Shown: in pieces, positions 43,524-51,746 of the stretch
Position numbering within the stretch: the first letter of the stretch is position 1
Layout: each line of letters starts with the position of its first letter
The notes under the pieces: model-generated
The model's database searches: none
Seen by the model: the letters and a program-made list of their open reading frames with translations, nothing else
Told to the model about the DNA's origin: nothing
From: Methyloferula stellata AR4
Lineage (GTDB): Bacteria > Pseudomonadota > Alphaproteobacteria > Rhizobiales > Beijerinckiaceae
NCBI RefSeq assembly: GCF_000385335.1
Contig: NZ_ARWA01000001.1
Location: forward strand, 760,001 to 824,000
DNA: 64,000 nt
Direction: 5' to 3'
Made by a program: the position numbers and the translations under genes

Positions 43524-43554
43524 GATGCGTTGTCTAGATCCAGCCACCAGCGCC

Positions 43555-44298
43555 TTACAGGAAGGTGCGCTTCGTCGACTGCAGTTTGAAGCCGTCGTTC
43601 TCGAGCACGAGATCCTTGCCCTCGCCCTCTTCCTCCGGCGGCTCGTCGCTCTGCAAGACCAGATTGACGTTCAAGAGGCAGACATCGTCCTCATCGACGA
43701 TGCAGGGAATCTGTACCAGCCGCTCACCTTCGCAGGGGCCCTTGGTGCAGACGCCGGTCTCGACGTCGAAGATCGCGCCGTGCTTGCCGCACTGAAGCAC
43801 CTTCAGATAGTTGGGCTCGAAGAAATTGTTCTTCTCCCAATCCAGGCGCTGCCCGGAATGCGGGCAGGCGTTCTCATAGGCGAAATATTGCTTGCCGAAG
43901 CGGCAGATGAACACGTCCCAAGGCCGGGTCTTGCCGTCGGTCCACATGCGCATCAGGGGGAAGCTCTTGCCCATGCGGTCGCGAATGTCGCGGCGGTCGC
44001 AGATCGCATAGAGCTCGCCGGTGGGCGGAGCTGGCTGGGCCTCCTCGGGGATTGCCGTAGGCTCGATCTTCGGCACCGGCCGCGCCCGCATGGCGAAGAC
44101 GCCATGGGCGTTTTCCTTGCGGTAGGCCGTATGCGCCCCCTGGCAACCGCCGACCGGAAAGTTTTCCGGATTGGTATGATCGGCGCCTTCTATGCGATAG
44201 GGCGCGCGATCGGCCGAGGGCACTTCCGTTTTTGCGCGAAAAGGCGAGGGGCTGTAAGGCAGCAATTCCTTTTTGTTCGGAGATTCTTGGTCTGGCAT
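43555..44298 (-). CDS. Rieske [2Fe-2S] protein
   Basis: The 247-residue soluble protein has a Rieske domain at about 95-235. The cluster ligands are C-x-H in ACPHSGQRL and C-x2-H in LQCGKHGAI. No catalytic mononuclear-iron domain follows, so it is a ferredoxin-like component rather than a ring-hydroxylating oxygenase. The first 90 residues are Pro-rich and unrecognised. An acidic linker EEEGEGKDL lies near the C-terminus. No reductase or oxygenase gene is adjacent; the partner is unknown. Confidence 0.85.
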   Translation of the reverse strand: MPDQESPNKKELLPYSPSPFRAKTEVPSADRAPYRIEGADHTNPENFPVGGCQGAHTAYRKENAHGVFAMRARPVPKIEPTAIPEEAQPAPPTGELYAICDRRDIRDRMGKSFPLMRMWTDGKTRPWDVFICRFGKQYFAYENACPHSGQRLDWEKNNFFEPNYLKVLQCGKHGAIFDVETGVCTKGPCEGERLVQIPCIVDEDDVCLLNVNLVLQSDEPPEEEGEGKDLVLENDGFKLQSTKRTFL

Positions 44299-44589
44299 CT
44301 TATCCCTCGTTCAACATGATCCGCGGTGCCTACAACGGCCGAGCCGCTTGCTTTGGGCGATCACGCCGCCCTTCTGAGACCTTCTCAAGCTTGCCGCGCC
44401 GCGGCTTTGCCTGAAATTCCAGCGCCTTTACTTCAATCTGCGATCCGGCTGTCCGAATTGCAAGGAGCCTAACCTCGGCTTTGGCCGGAAAAAGGGGCAC
44501 TCTGCTAGAAGCAATAGCAATGCCAGGATAATCTTCAAGAATTTTTACCGCGGTGCACTCAAGCAGGTTAATCCTTACGCTAGAGCCGA

Positions 44590-46371
44590 TTAGCCCAGTT
44601 CGCCATCGGCTTTTTCCGCCTCAACCGCCAAAAATTGCGCCTTGGCCAGCGCGGCAAAGGTGCCGCCCCTGGCGACCAATTCGTCGAAGGAGCCCTGTTC
44701 GACGATTTTCCCGTGATCGAAAACGAAAATGCGGTTCGCGTGGCGGATGGTTGCAAGCCGATGCGCGATGATGAAGGTCGTCCGGCCTTGCGTCGCGGAT
44801 TCGAGCGCTGCCTGCAATTGCCGCTCGGTCGTGGCGTCGAGCGCCGAGGTGGCCTCGTCGAAAATCATGATCGGCGGGTCCTTCAAAAGCGCCCGTGCGA
44901 TCGAGATCCTTTGACGCTCGCCGCCGGACAATGAGCGGCCGCGTTCGCCGACGGCGGTCGCAAGCCCGTCGCTTTGATGGGTCACGAAATCGGCGGCCTG
45001 GGCGCGTTGCAGCGCAAGGTCGATCTCCTCGGGCGTGGCGTCGGGATCGCCGATCCGCAGGTTTTCTTCGATCGAGCGGGCAAAGAGCATAGCCTCCTGG
45101 AACACGACGCCGATGTTGCGGCGGAGGCCAACAAGGCTCATGTCGCGAATATCGATCCCGTCGATCAATATGCGGCCCTGCTGCGGATCATAGACGCGGT
45201 GCAGTAGATTGAGCGTCGTCGATTTGCCCGAGCCCGTCGCACCGACAAGCGCGATCGTCTCGCCCGGCATCACGTCGAAACTGACATCGCTGATGGCGGG
45301 ACGCCGCGCATCATAGGAAAAGCTCACATGGTCGAAGGTGACCGCGCCCTTGAGCCGGCCGGGGTCCTTCGCGTTTGGGCTATCCGCGACGCGCGGCACC
45401 GTATCGATCACATCGAAAAACTCCTGCAGCTTCGGCGCCTGCAGAAACAGCGAGTTGAAAAAGGCGACCAATTGTTCGAGCCGCGCGATCAGCATGGTGG
45501 CGAAGCTCATGAAGGCGACGATTTCGCCGATGCTGGCGAGACCTTGCAGATAGAGCCAGGTGCCGAGCAGAAATATGCCGAGCAGGGTCAAGGTCGCCGC
45601 CGCCTTGGCGCCGACCACGGCGAGCGCCCACCACGTCAGCACCGGCAATTGCGCGGCAAGCACCGCATTGATGATGTCGCGCATCGCGCGCACTTCATCG
45701 TCGACGCGGGTGAAGCTCTGGATGACCGGCACATTGCCGAGCGCGTCCGACGCCCGCTCCGCAAAAGTGCTATGGCGCTGCTCGACGGATCTTTGCAGCT
45801 TTTCGGTCTTGCGCAGCACATAGGCCGTCAGAAAGCCGAAGAGGAGAACAAGCACGATCAGCAGCGAGGCGAGCCGCCAGTTCACGACGAGCGACACCGG
45901 CAGCAGGATCACCAAAGCCGCGAGCGAGGCGCAATTCTCGCGGAAGAAGGAAAGCCAGAGGCCGAACAGGCCGGCGGCGCCTTCGAGCATGACTTTCAAA
46001 AGCCGCCCCGAATGGATCGACGAATGAAAGCTGAGCGGCAGATGCAGGACATGTTCGAAATAAAGCGCCATCACCGCCATGCGGCGGCGATGCGCGAGCC
46101 TGTCCGCATGAAGCGCGATCAAAACGGCGGCGGCGATGGAAAACAGCGCGAACCCGACCCAGGCCGCGAGCAGCGGCGTGAGCTCGGCCAAAGTCGGGAC
46201 GCGCGCCGCCGCGGCGGCGGCGGTCAGCCGGTCGATGATGCGTCCGAAGAGCACAGGCTCGGCGAATTGCGCGGTTGCCAAAAACAGATTGGAGACGGCC
46301 AGGATCACGGCGAGCCGCGCTTCCGGCCTTAAAAGCGCGATGACGCGTAAATAAAGCCTTGGAAGCGACAT
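44590..46371 (-). CDS. NdvA/CgtA-like ABC exporter (TM-NBD fusion)
   Basis: The 593-residue ABC half-transporter has five to six TM helices, beginning at [20 protein letters not shown] and including [10 protein letters not shown]. Its ATPase has GATGSGKST (Walker A), [10 protein letters not shown] (signature) and [12 protein letters not shown] (Walker B). The N-terminal TM region and NBD closely follow rhizobial NdvA, which exports cyclic beta-1,2-glucan and forms a homodimer. No ndvB-like synthase is in the window, so the substrate is inferred. The ATG at 46371 is preferred over 46407. Divergent from the pseudouridine synthase gene. Confidence 0.88.
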   Translation of the reverse strand: MSLPRLYLRVIALLRPEARLAVILAVSNLFLATAQFAEPVLFGRIIDRLTAAAAAARVPTLAELTPLLAAWVGFALFSIAAAVLIALHADRLAHRRRMAVMALYFEHVLHLPLSFHSSIHSGRLLKVMLEGAAGLFGLWLSFFRENCASLAALVILLPVSLVVNWRLASLLIVLVLLFGFLTAYVLRKTEKLQRSVEQRHSTFAERASDALGNVPVIQSFTRVDDEVRAMRDIINAVLAAQLPVLTWWALAVVGAKAAATLTLLGIFLLGTWLYLQGLASIGEIVAFMSFATMLIARLEQLVAFFNSLFLQAPKLQEFFDVIDTVPRVADSPNAKDPGRLKGAVTFDHVSFSYDARRPAISDVSFDVMPGETIALVGATGSGKSTTLNLLHRVYDPQQGRILIDGIDIRDMSLVGLRRNIGVVFQEAMLFARSIEENLRIGDPDATPEEIDLALQRAQAADFVTHQSDGLATAVGERGRSLSGGERQRISIARALLKDPPIMIFDEATSALDATTERQLQAALESATQGRTTFIIAHRLATIRHANRIFVFDHGKIVEQGSFDELVARGGTFAALAKAQFLAVEAEKADGELG

Positions 46372-46552
46372 GGGGGATCGAGCGAAAGTCTCGGTGGGCA
46401 GGGGCACTGGAATAGTCTCGCTTTGGCGGCGCGATCATGGTTTGCAAGAAGCCGTCCGCCTGTGAAAGATGATTTTTCCATTTCTTGAGCAAATGCGTGC
46501 TTCATGGTGAAGCATGCGCAACAAAACATAGAAATATCTGGACGGTTCATCG

Positions 46553-47668
46553 GTGGCGAAGCGCATATCGAAAGCGGACGTGGAAGCTGAAGCTGCCGAG
46601 GCGGCGGCAATCCTGCTCCTAGCGGAGGAGGACGGGCTCGAACCGGACGAGGTTTTGGCCGAGCCGGAGGAAGCGGGCGTCTATCTTGTCAAAGACGCCG
46701 ACGCAGGCGAAAGGCTCGACCATTTTCTCGTGCGCGCGGCGGCTGCCGCCGGGCTCTCCCGCACCAGGCTCAAAAGCCTCATCGACCAAGGCGAGGTCGC
46801 AGTCGATGGCAAGCCCGCCACCGCCGCGACGAAGCTGCGCGCCGGCCAGACCGTGACGCTCATCACGCCTGAGCCCGTCGATCCGGTGCCGAGGGCTGAA
46901 AATATCCCGCTCAATATCGTCTTCGAGGACGAGCATCTTCTCGTCCTCGATAAGCCCGCGGGCCTCGTCGTCCATCCGGCCGCCGGCCATCAGAGCGGTA
47001 CTTTGGTCAATGCGCTGATCGGCCATTGCGGTGAAAGCCTGTCGGGGATCGGCGGCGTCCGGCGGCCGGGCATCGTGCATCGGCTCGACAAGGATACGTC
47101 CGGTCTTCTCGTCGTCGCCAAGACCGATCGGGCGCATGGCGGCCTGACCAAGCTTTTCGCCGACCATGGCCGCACGCTGGCGCTGGAGCGCACCTATTAC
47201 GCCCTCGTCTGGGGCGTGCCGGAACGTCCCTCCGGCACGGTCGAGGCGGCGCTCGGCCGGCATCCGACGGATCGGCAGAAAATGGCGGTCGTGCCGGAGG
47301 CGCGGGGAAGGCACGCCATTACCCATTGGGAAGTGCTCGAAAGCTTCTCCGTACCGGAGCGCGATGCGCCGATCGCGAGCCTCATCGCCTGCACGCTCGA
47401 GACCGGGCGCACGCATCAGATCCGGGTCCATATGGCCCATCTCGGCCATCCGATCCTGGGCGATCCGCTCTATGCCAAGGGCTTCAAGACGAAGGAGCCT
47501 CTGCTCGGGCCTAAAGCGAGAGCTTTACTGTTGAGCCTCAACCGGCAGGCGCTGCACGCCGGTATTCTGGGCTTTCCGCATCCGGTCACCCAGAAAGAGC
47601 TCTATTTCGAAAGCGAATTGCCCGAAGACCTCGAGGCCTTGCGGGCAGCGCTGGCGGCGGGGCTTTGA
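46553..47668 (+). CDS. RluA-family 23S rRNA pseudouridine synthase (RluD-like)
   Basis: The 371-residue protein has an S4 RNA-binding domain at about 50-110 (ERLDHFLVRAAAAAGLSRTR) and the RluA catalytic core with the active Asp in GIVHRLDKDTSGLLVVAKT. VLDKPAGLVVHPA and GRTHQIRVHMAHLGHPILGD are RluD-type blocks. It likely modifies helix 69 of 23S rRNA. The start is a GTG at 46553. An acidic Ala/Glu-rich N-terminal extension of about 45 residues is unusual. Confidence 0.92.
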   Translation: MAKRISKADVEAEAAEAAAILLLAEEDGLEPDEVLAEPEEAGVYLVKDADAGERLDHFLVRAAAAAGLSRTRLKSLIDQGEVAVDGKPATAATKLRAGQTVTLITPEPVDPVPRAENIPLNIVFEDEHLLVLDKPAGLVVHPAAGHQSGTLVNALIGHCGESLSGIGGVRRPGIVHRLDKDTSGLLVVAKTDRAHGGLTKLFADHGRTLALERTYYALVWGVPERPSGTVEAALGRHPTDRQKMAVVPEARGRHAITHWEVLESFSVPERDAPIASLIACTLETGRTHQIRVHMAHLGHPILGDPLYAKGFKTKEPLLGPKARALLLSLNRQALHAGILGFPHPVTQKELYFESELPEDLEALRAALAAGL

Positions 47669-48213
47669 TCCTGGGCGCGCTTTTTCCTTCTCCCTGTGGG
47701 AGAAGGTGGCCGGCAGAGCCGGCCGGATGAGGGGTTACGCCTCGTCTGGATGAAACTCTAACCCCTCACCCGGCGCCTTCGGCGCCACCCTCTCCCTCTG
47801 GGAGAGGGTTCAACACGCCTCGCTTTACGAACTATGCTCGCAAAGCGCCGCCACGCCGTCGGTTTGATCCAGCGCATGGCCGGGCCGGCCTGCAGCCGCC
47901 ACGATGGTCCAAAATCACGGAAAGGCACTTAACCCGTTGTTAAAGGCCGGCTCTTGTTTCGCTTCGGCGCGTTCAACGGATTTTGATAGGGCGAGCGTAA
48001 AAAAGCCCAAACTGAAAGGCAGTTTATTCGTTATCGATTTGTGAGAACGACGTCCGGCGAAAGCTTGCCAATTTGTAATGCGTGTGCGGCAGCCGGCCAC
48101 TTTCAGTCCAGGCAATCATCCCTATATGAGGATGTTGCGCCGTTGACGGAACTTGGTGGCGGCGTTTGCGGGCTCGCTGATTATAAGGGGCCCGAGAGGA
48201 GGGTTTAATACCA
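47669..48213. other. 545-nt region upstream of rpoH
   Basis: The first part is a REP-like element (47686-47808). The rest, about 47810-48213, has no supported reading frame and presumably contains the rpoH promoters and a leader. I could not fix a convincing -35/-10 or heat-shock promoter. GAGAGGAGGG just before the rpoH ATG is a strong ribosome site. Confidence 0.55.
47686..47808. repeat. REP-like mosaic element (full copy)
   Basis: End hairpins CCTTCTCCCTGTGGGAGAAGG (47686-47706) and CCCTCTCCCTCTGGGAGAGGG (47788-47808), with inner GGCCGGC/GCCGGCC and GGCGCC hairpins and an inverted GAGGGGTT/AACCCCTC pair. Same family as 9139 and 16934. Confidence 0.75.
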
Positions 48214-49122
48214 ATGGCTGCTGCGCTTCCAATTCTTTCCGGGGAAGCCGGTCTTTCCCGGTACCTGAACGAAATCCGGCGTTTCCCTATGCTGGCGCCG
48301 GAAGAAGAATATATGCTCGCCAAGCGCTGGCGTGAGCACGAAGATCTCGATGCCGCGCACAAGCTTGTCACTTCGCATCTGCGTCTCGTCGCCAAGATCG
48401 CCATGGGCTATCGTGGCTACGGACTGCCGATCGGCGAAGTCATGTCCGAAGGCAATGTCGGTCTCATGCAAGCGGTCAAACGCTTCGAGCCCGATAAAGG
48501 CTTCCGCCTGGCCACCTATGCCATGTGGTGGATCCGCGCGTCGATTCAAGAATATATCCTGCGCTCCTGGTCGCTCGTGAAAATGGGCACGACCGCGAGC
48601 CAGAAGAAATTGTTCTTCAACCTGCGCAAGGCGAAGAGCCAGATCTCGGCGCTTGAGGATGGCGATCTGCGTCCCGATCAGGTGAAACTGATCGCGACAA
48701 AGCTCGGCGTCAGCGAGACCGATGTCGTCGATATGAACCGCCGCATGTCGGGCGATGCTTCGCTCAACACGCCGCTGCGCGAAGAAGGCGAAGGCGAATG
48801 GCAGGATTGGCTCGTCGATGAATCCTCGAGCCAGGAAAAGATCCTGGCCGATCAGGAAGAGAGCGCAAACCGGCATGGCGCACTGACAAGCGCGCTCGCT
48901 GTTTTGAACGATCGCGAACGCCGCATCTTCGAGGCGCGGCGTCTCTCGGACGATCCGGTGACGCTCGAACAATTGTCGGACGAGTTCGACATTTCGCGCG
49001 AACGCGTCCGTCAGATCGAGGTCAGGGCCTTTGAAAAGGTCCAGGCGGCGGTGAAAGCCGGCGTCGCCAAGATCGAATCCCTGCCGCCGCGGATCGGCCC
49101 CCCTGCCGCCGCGCCGGCGTAA
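48214..49122 (+). CDS. rpoH: RNA polymerase heat-shock sigma factor RpoH (sigma-32)
   Basis: The 302-residue sigma-70-family protein contains region 2 (LVTSHLRLVAKIAMGYRGYG, YAMWWIRASIQEYILRSWS), the RpoH box QKKLFFNLRKAK that identifies the heat-shock group, and region 4 HTH (LEQLSDEFDISRERVRQIE). It directs transcription of chaperone and protease genes. Alphaproteobacteria often carry two or more RpoH; which one this is cannot be told. A strong terminator follows at 49204. Confidence 0.97.
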   Translation: MAAALPILSGEAGLSRYLNEIRRFPMLAPEEEYMLAKRWREHEDLDAAHKLVTSHLRLVAKIAMGYRGYGLPIGEVMSEGNVGLMQAVKRFEPDKGFRLATYAMWWIRASIQEYILRSWSLVKMGTTASQKKLFFNLRKAKSQISALEDGDLRPDQVKLIATKLGVSETDVVDMNRRMSGDASLNTPLREEGEGEWQDWLVDESSSQEKILADQEESANRHGALTSALAVLNDRERRIFEARRLSDDPVTLEQLSDEFDISRERVRQIEVRAFEKVQAAVKAGVAKIESLPPRIGPPAAAPA

Positions 49123-49203
49123 CCTCGCATCTCAGGAAAGTCGCAGACTTTCCGGATCAGGTGATGCGGTGAAACGAATTCAGCTCCCGACGATGGTGCC
49201 TAT

Positions 49204-49230
49204 ACGCCCGGCTTTGGCCGGGCGTTTTTT
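49204..49230 (+). terminator. Intrinsic terminator after rpoH
   Basis: ACGCCCGGC and GCCGGGCGT form a 9-bp stem with loop TTTG and are followed by a run of T. It lies 82 nt past the rpoH stop. A diverged 'GCAGACTTT' repeat (about 49128-49175) lies in between. Confidence 0.88.
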
Positions 49231-49287
49231 GTGCCCGTGACGGGTCTTCGAAAAGAGCCGATGAGCGCTGACAAATGATCGGCCTAT

Positions 49288-50043
49288 TTAGCCGGCTTTC
49301 TCTCCCGGCGGAAAAGACAAGGCGTTGAACGGCGCGCAGGCGGCTTCGATCTCGCGCGAAACGGCGACATGCGCTGGATTGGACGTCACGAATGTCTTGT
49401 CCGTCGCTGCCATCAGGAGCCCACCGTCGGGCTGGTGTTCGACGATCGCAGACGATGGCGGGGTTATCTGAGCTGCGAAGCGTGGTGCGATATAGCTGAT
49501 CCAAGCGAGGTCGATTGCTTTTCGTCGGCCCCCGATTTTGGTCCAAAAGCCGGAGAGATCCGATGGATAAGCTCGAACCCCCGCGGCATCGAAACATTCG
49601 GCGAGCGCGAGGACCGCGCCCTTAAAGATTTTATAGGTGACGATGGCGGGGTCTGGCACCGTATCGAAATCCGTCGAGAGACCGGCCGAATTGGTGAGAT
49701 ATGGTGACGGGGTGCCGGCGAGTAGTTCTGCGCAGAGGCGCCGCGGGCTCCGCCGCCAGGCAGCCGTGGTATAGGCGGTGACGTGATAGCCGTGAAAGGG
49801 GTCAGGTTTGCCCTCGTCGTCTCTGACGACGCCCGCGGCGATCATTTTGGTAACGCGGACCTTGTCCGCGACATAGGGTACAATGGGAGCATTTCTGGAA
49901 TCAGAATCATACCAATGAGCGAGGAGAGGATCGACCGCTTGGAGGCGCTCCATGAGCTCGATCCACCGCCCGGCAAGTTCCTCGGGCGTTTCGAGACGCG
50001 GGCCCCAAAATGCGGAAATGGCGTAACTGGCGGCACGGGTCAT
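49288..50043 (-). CDS. Imm52-family immunity protein
   Basis: The 251-residue protein has an N-terminus (SAFWGPRLETPEELAGRW) followed by DPLLAHWYD that matches the Imm52 pattern, including the WGPR motif. Immunity proteins of this family neutralise cognate polymorphic toxins in the cytoplasm. The start is well supported: GAGGAG lies 7 nt before the ATG, inside the toxin 3' end. It directly follows the Tox-REase-5 gene, the expected order. The current toxin frame overlaps it by 137 nt, which looks artificial (see toxin). Confidence 0.82.
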   Translation of the reverse strand: MTRAASYAISAFWGPRLETPEELAGRWIELMERLQAVDPLLAHWYDSDSRNAPIVPYVADKVRVTKMIAAGVVRDDEGKPDPFHGYHVTAYTTAAWRRSPRRLCAELLAGTPSPYLTNSAGLSTDFDTVPDPAIVTYKIFKGAVLALAECFDAAGVRAYPSDLSGFWTKIGGRRKAIDLAWISYIAPRFAAQITPPSSAIVEHQPDGGLLMAATDKTFVTSNPAHVAVSREIEAACAPFNALSFPPGEKAG

Positions 50044-51529
50044 TTGCGGCTCCTCGGCGGCATGTCGCCACGACTATGTCGCCAAGCTTGTTCTTCTCAA
50101 ATAAGTCGCGAGCATAATCAGCCGCTTCTTTTTCAGCAAAATACCATTTGAGGCCGACGCCTCGCGCTTGCGCAATGTGGAGTTGCTTTTGTGCTTGCTC
50201 TAGAAACTCATCTCTCACTTTAGCTTCCAGCTTGCCGCCTGCGCGAATTAACGCAGCATATCTCGGGCCTTTTGCCTCGACGAGATCGCCCTTCTGCATG
50301 TCGCCATCGATGAGGTCGCCGGCATAGCGAAAGCAATCTTCGAAAAAGACCATCCGGCCCGTGAAGGGATTGAGAAGATTGACGCCGAATTCACGCGGGA
50401 GCGGCGCCAGAGGATTGACGCGCGCATGCACATCGTCCTCGTAATCTTTGGCCTTTTCGCTGGAGCCATGCGGCGTATCGCGCTCTGCCTCTGGACAAAG
50501 TTTCGGGTCGTCATCCTTCGGTTCTGAGTTTGGGTCCGAAGCGAGACGCTGCCCCGGCGCGAGCCCGGCGCGAAGCGCGTCATGAACGGCATCGAAATCG
50601 AAATAGAGTTGCTCGCCTAGATCGCGCCCGATGGGTTGATCTGTCCTGGCGTCGACATAAAGGCCATTCCGACTATGCGCCATGACAAAGACGTCGGAGC
50701 CGTCCGCTGCTTTGGTCGTGATCCGAAGCGTGCCTGCCGGTCCATCCTTTTTAAAATGAATGTCCGGCTCATCCGGGAGTGTGCCTTCAGTGATACCGCC
50801 GCTATTCGGCGTAGGAATAAAGAGTGCGCCGAGGACAGCAGTGGGCATGAAGAAGCGCGACGCAAAGACAGCGAGCGCTCTGATCGTGGTTGAAGTCGCA
50901 CCGGCAAGGAAAGTGCGAGCACCAATCTCAGCTGCAGGTGTTGGGGCGAGGAATGCATAGGTGACGCTGCTGCCGTTTCCAGTTGGGCGATCAGCGCCGC
51001 TAGCCGCATTGCCTTCGCCACCGGAACCCCAACGTCCACTCTCGCGGCCATTGCCTGCTGGCACACGCGGCTGATTGGGATCATATCTGATGAGATCAAG
51101 AGCTGCCGTGTCGAACCCCAGCGCCTTCATTAAGGCGCGCGGCGAAGTGCCCTGATCAAGAAGCTCCTCGGCGAGGAATAGACGATAAGCGTCAGCTGCA
51201 TCGACCACGCGTGGCAAGGCAGCCTGCGCCAAGCGTATGTTGGCGAGGGCCTTATCACCGCGTTCCCAGTCGTCGGAAGCAGCCTTGATGCATTGAAATG
51301 AATCGATGCCATTTCGTGGAGCGCCTGAGATGGAGAGAAGAGCGACGATGCGTTCCGCGTCTTTCGCGAATTCGAGACCTCGCGGACGTGTAGCGTCATC
51401 TGTCATCCGCGCGAGGCACGTGCCTGCTCCAAGGACGAGCCCCCGTTCCCGCATTTCGACCGAATATGAGATCGGGCCAGATTGCATCCGGTTTCGAAAT
51501 CGCTTTTCGAGAAGATCTTCGTCAGCCAT
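49907..51529 (-). CDS. Polymorphic toxin with C-terminal Tox-REase-5 nuclease domain; 3' frameshift suspected
   Basis: The open frame is 540 residues. Residues about 1-145 are helical and unrecognised. PNQPRVPAGNGRESGRW (about 151-167) is a linker seen in rhizobial toxins, and a hydrophobic stretch spans 203-239. About 362-487 is the nuclease domain, with acidic residues at 408/410 and KGDLVEAKG, where E418-x-K420 is the restriction-endonuclease-type E-x-K. After GDIVV (487) the frame runs 50 unlikely residues into the immunity gene. A -1 shift there gives ADMPPRSRK and a TGA at 50040-50042 overlapping the immunity ATG. No signal peptide is seen; the delivery system is unknown. Confidence 0.8.
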   Translation of the reverse strand: MADEDLLEKRFRNRMQSGPISYSVEMRERGLVLGAGTCLARMTDDATRPRGLEFAKDAERIVALLSISGAPRNGIDSFQCIKAASDDWERGDKALANIRLAQAALPRVVDAADAYRLFLAEELLDQGTSPRALMKALGFDTAALDLIRYDPNQPRVPAGNGRESGRWGSGGEGNAASGADRPTGNGSSVTYAFLAPTPAAEIGARTFLAGATSTTIRALAVFASRFFMPTAVLGALFIPTPNSGGITEGTLPDEPDIHFKKDGPAGTLRITTKAADGSDVFVMAHSRNGLYVDARTDQPIGRDLGEQLYFDFDAVHDALRAGLAPGQRLASDPNSEPKDDDPKLCPEAERDTPHGSSEKAKDYEDDVHARVNPLAPLPREFGVNLLNPFTGRMVFFEDCFRYAGDLIDGDMQKGDLVEAKGPRYAALIRAGGKLEAKVRDEFLEQAQKQLHIAQARGVGLKWYFAEKEAADYARDLFEKNKLGDIVVATCRRGAANDPCRQLRHFRILGPASRNARGTCRAVDRAHGAPPSGRSSPRSLV

Positions 51530-51746
51530 ACCGCTCTTTCCGCCGCCCTATTATTGAGCTGAAGGGTAATCGGCAGATTTCAAGCTGGCTAGAACAGAAG
51601 TGGAACTTCTATCGGACATAAAAACCATCGAGACGATGTTAAAAAGCGCCCTTTCGTCTGGCGATGCGGCGAAATCGCCAATCCTTTTCGTACCGTGCTC
51701 GATGGCCCCGTTCGTGCTAAACCCCCGGCGCAATACGGAGGGGTTT

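Larger units (their letters stand above)
43048..43554. other. 507-nt intergenic region with repeats
   Basis: No supported gene. It holds two opposing copies of a 'catggccggg' palindrome (43083-43105 and 43501-43523) and an inverted pair GTCAATGA/TCATTGAC around 43256-43312. The rest has no coding signal that I trust. It separates two convergent genes. Confidence 0.6.

Noticed and set aside
43501-44319. Plus-strand frame opposite the Rieske gene
   Set aside because: Begins in a repeat and lacks motifs; the Rieske ligands are on the minus strand.
48120-48213. Heat-shock (sigma-32) promoter for rpoH
   Set aside because: CTTGG and a distant TATAA-like segment are present, but spacing and the -10 do not fit the alphaproteobacterial heat-shock consensus.
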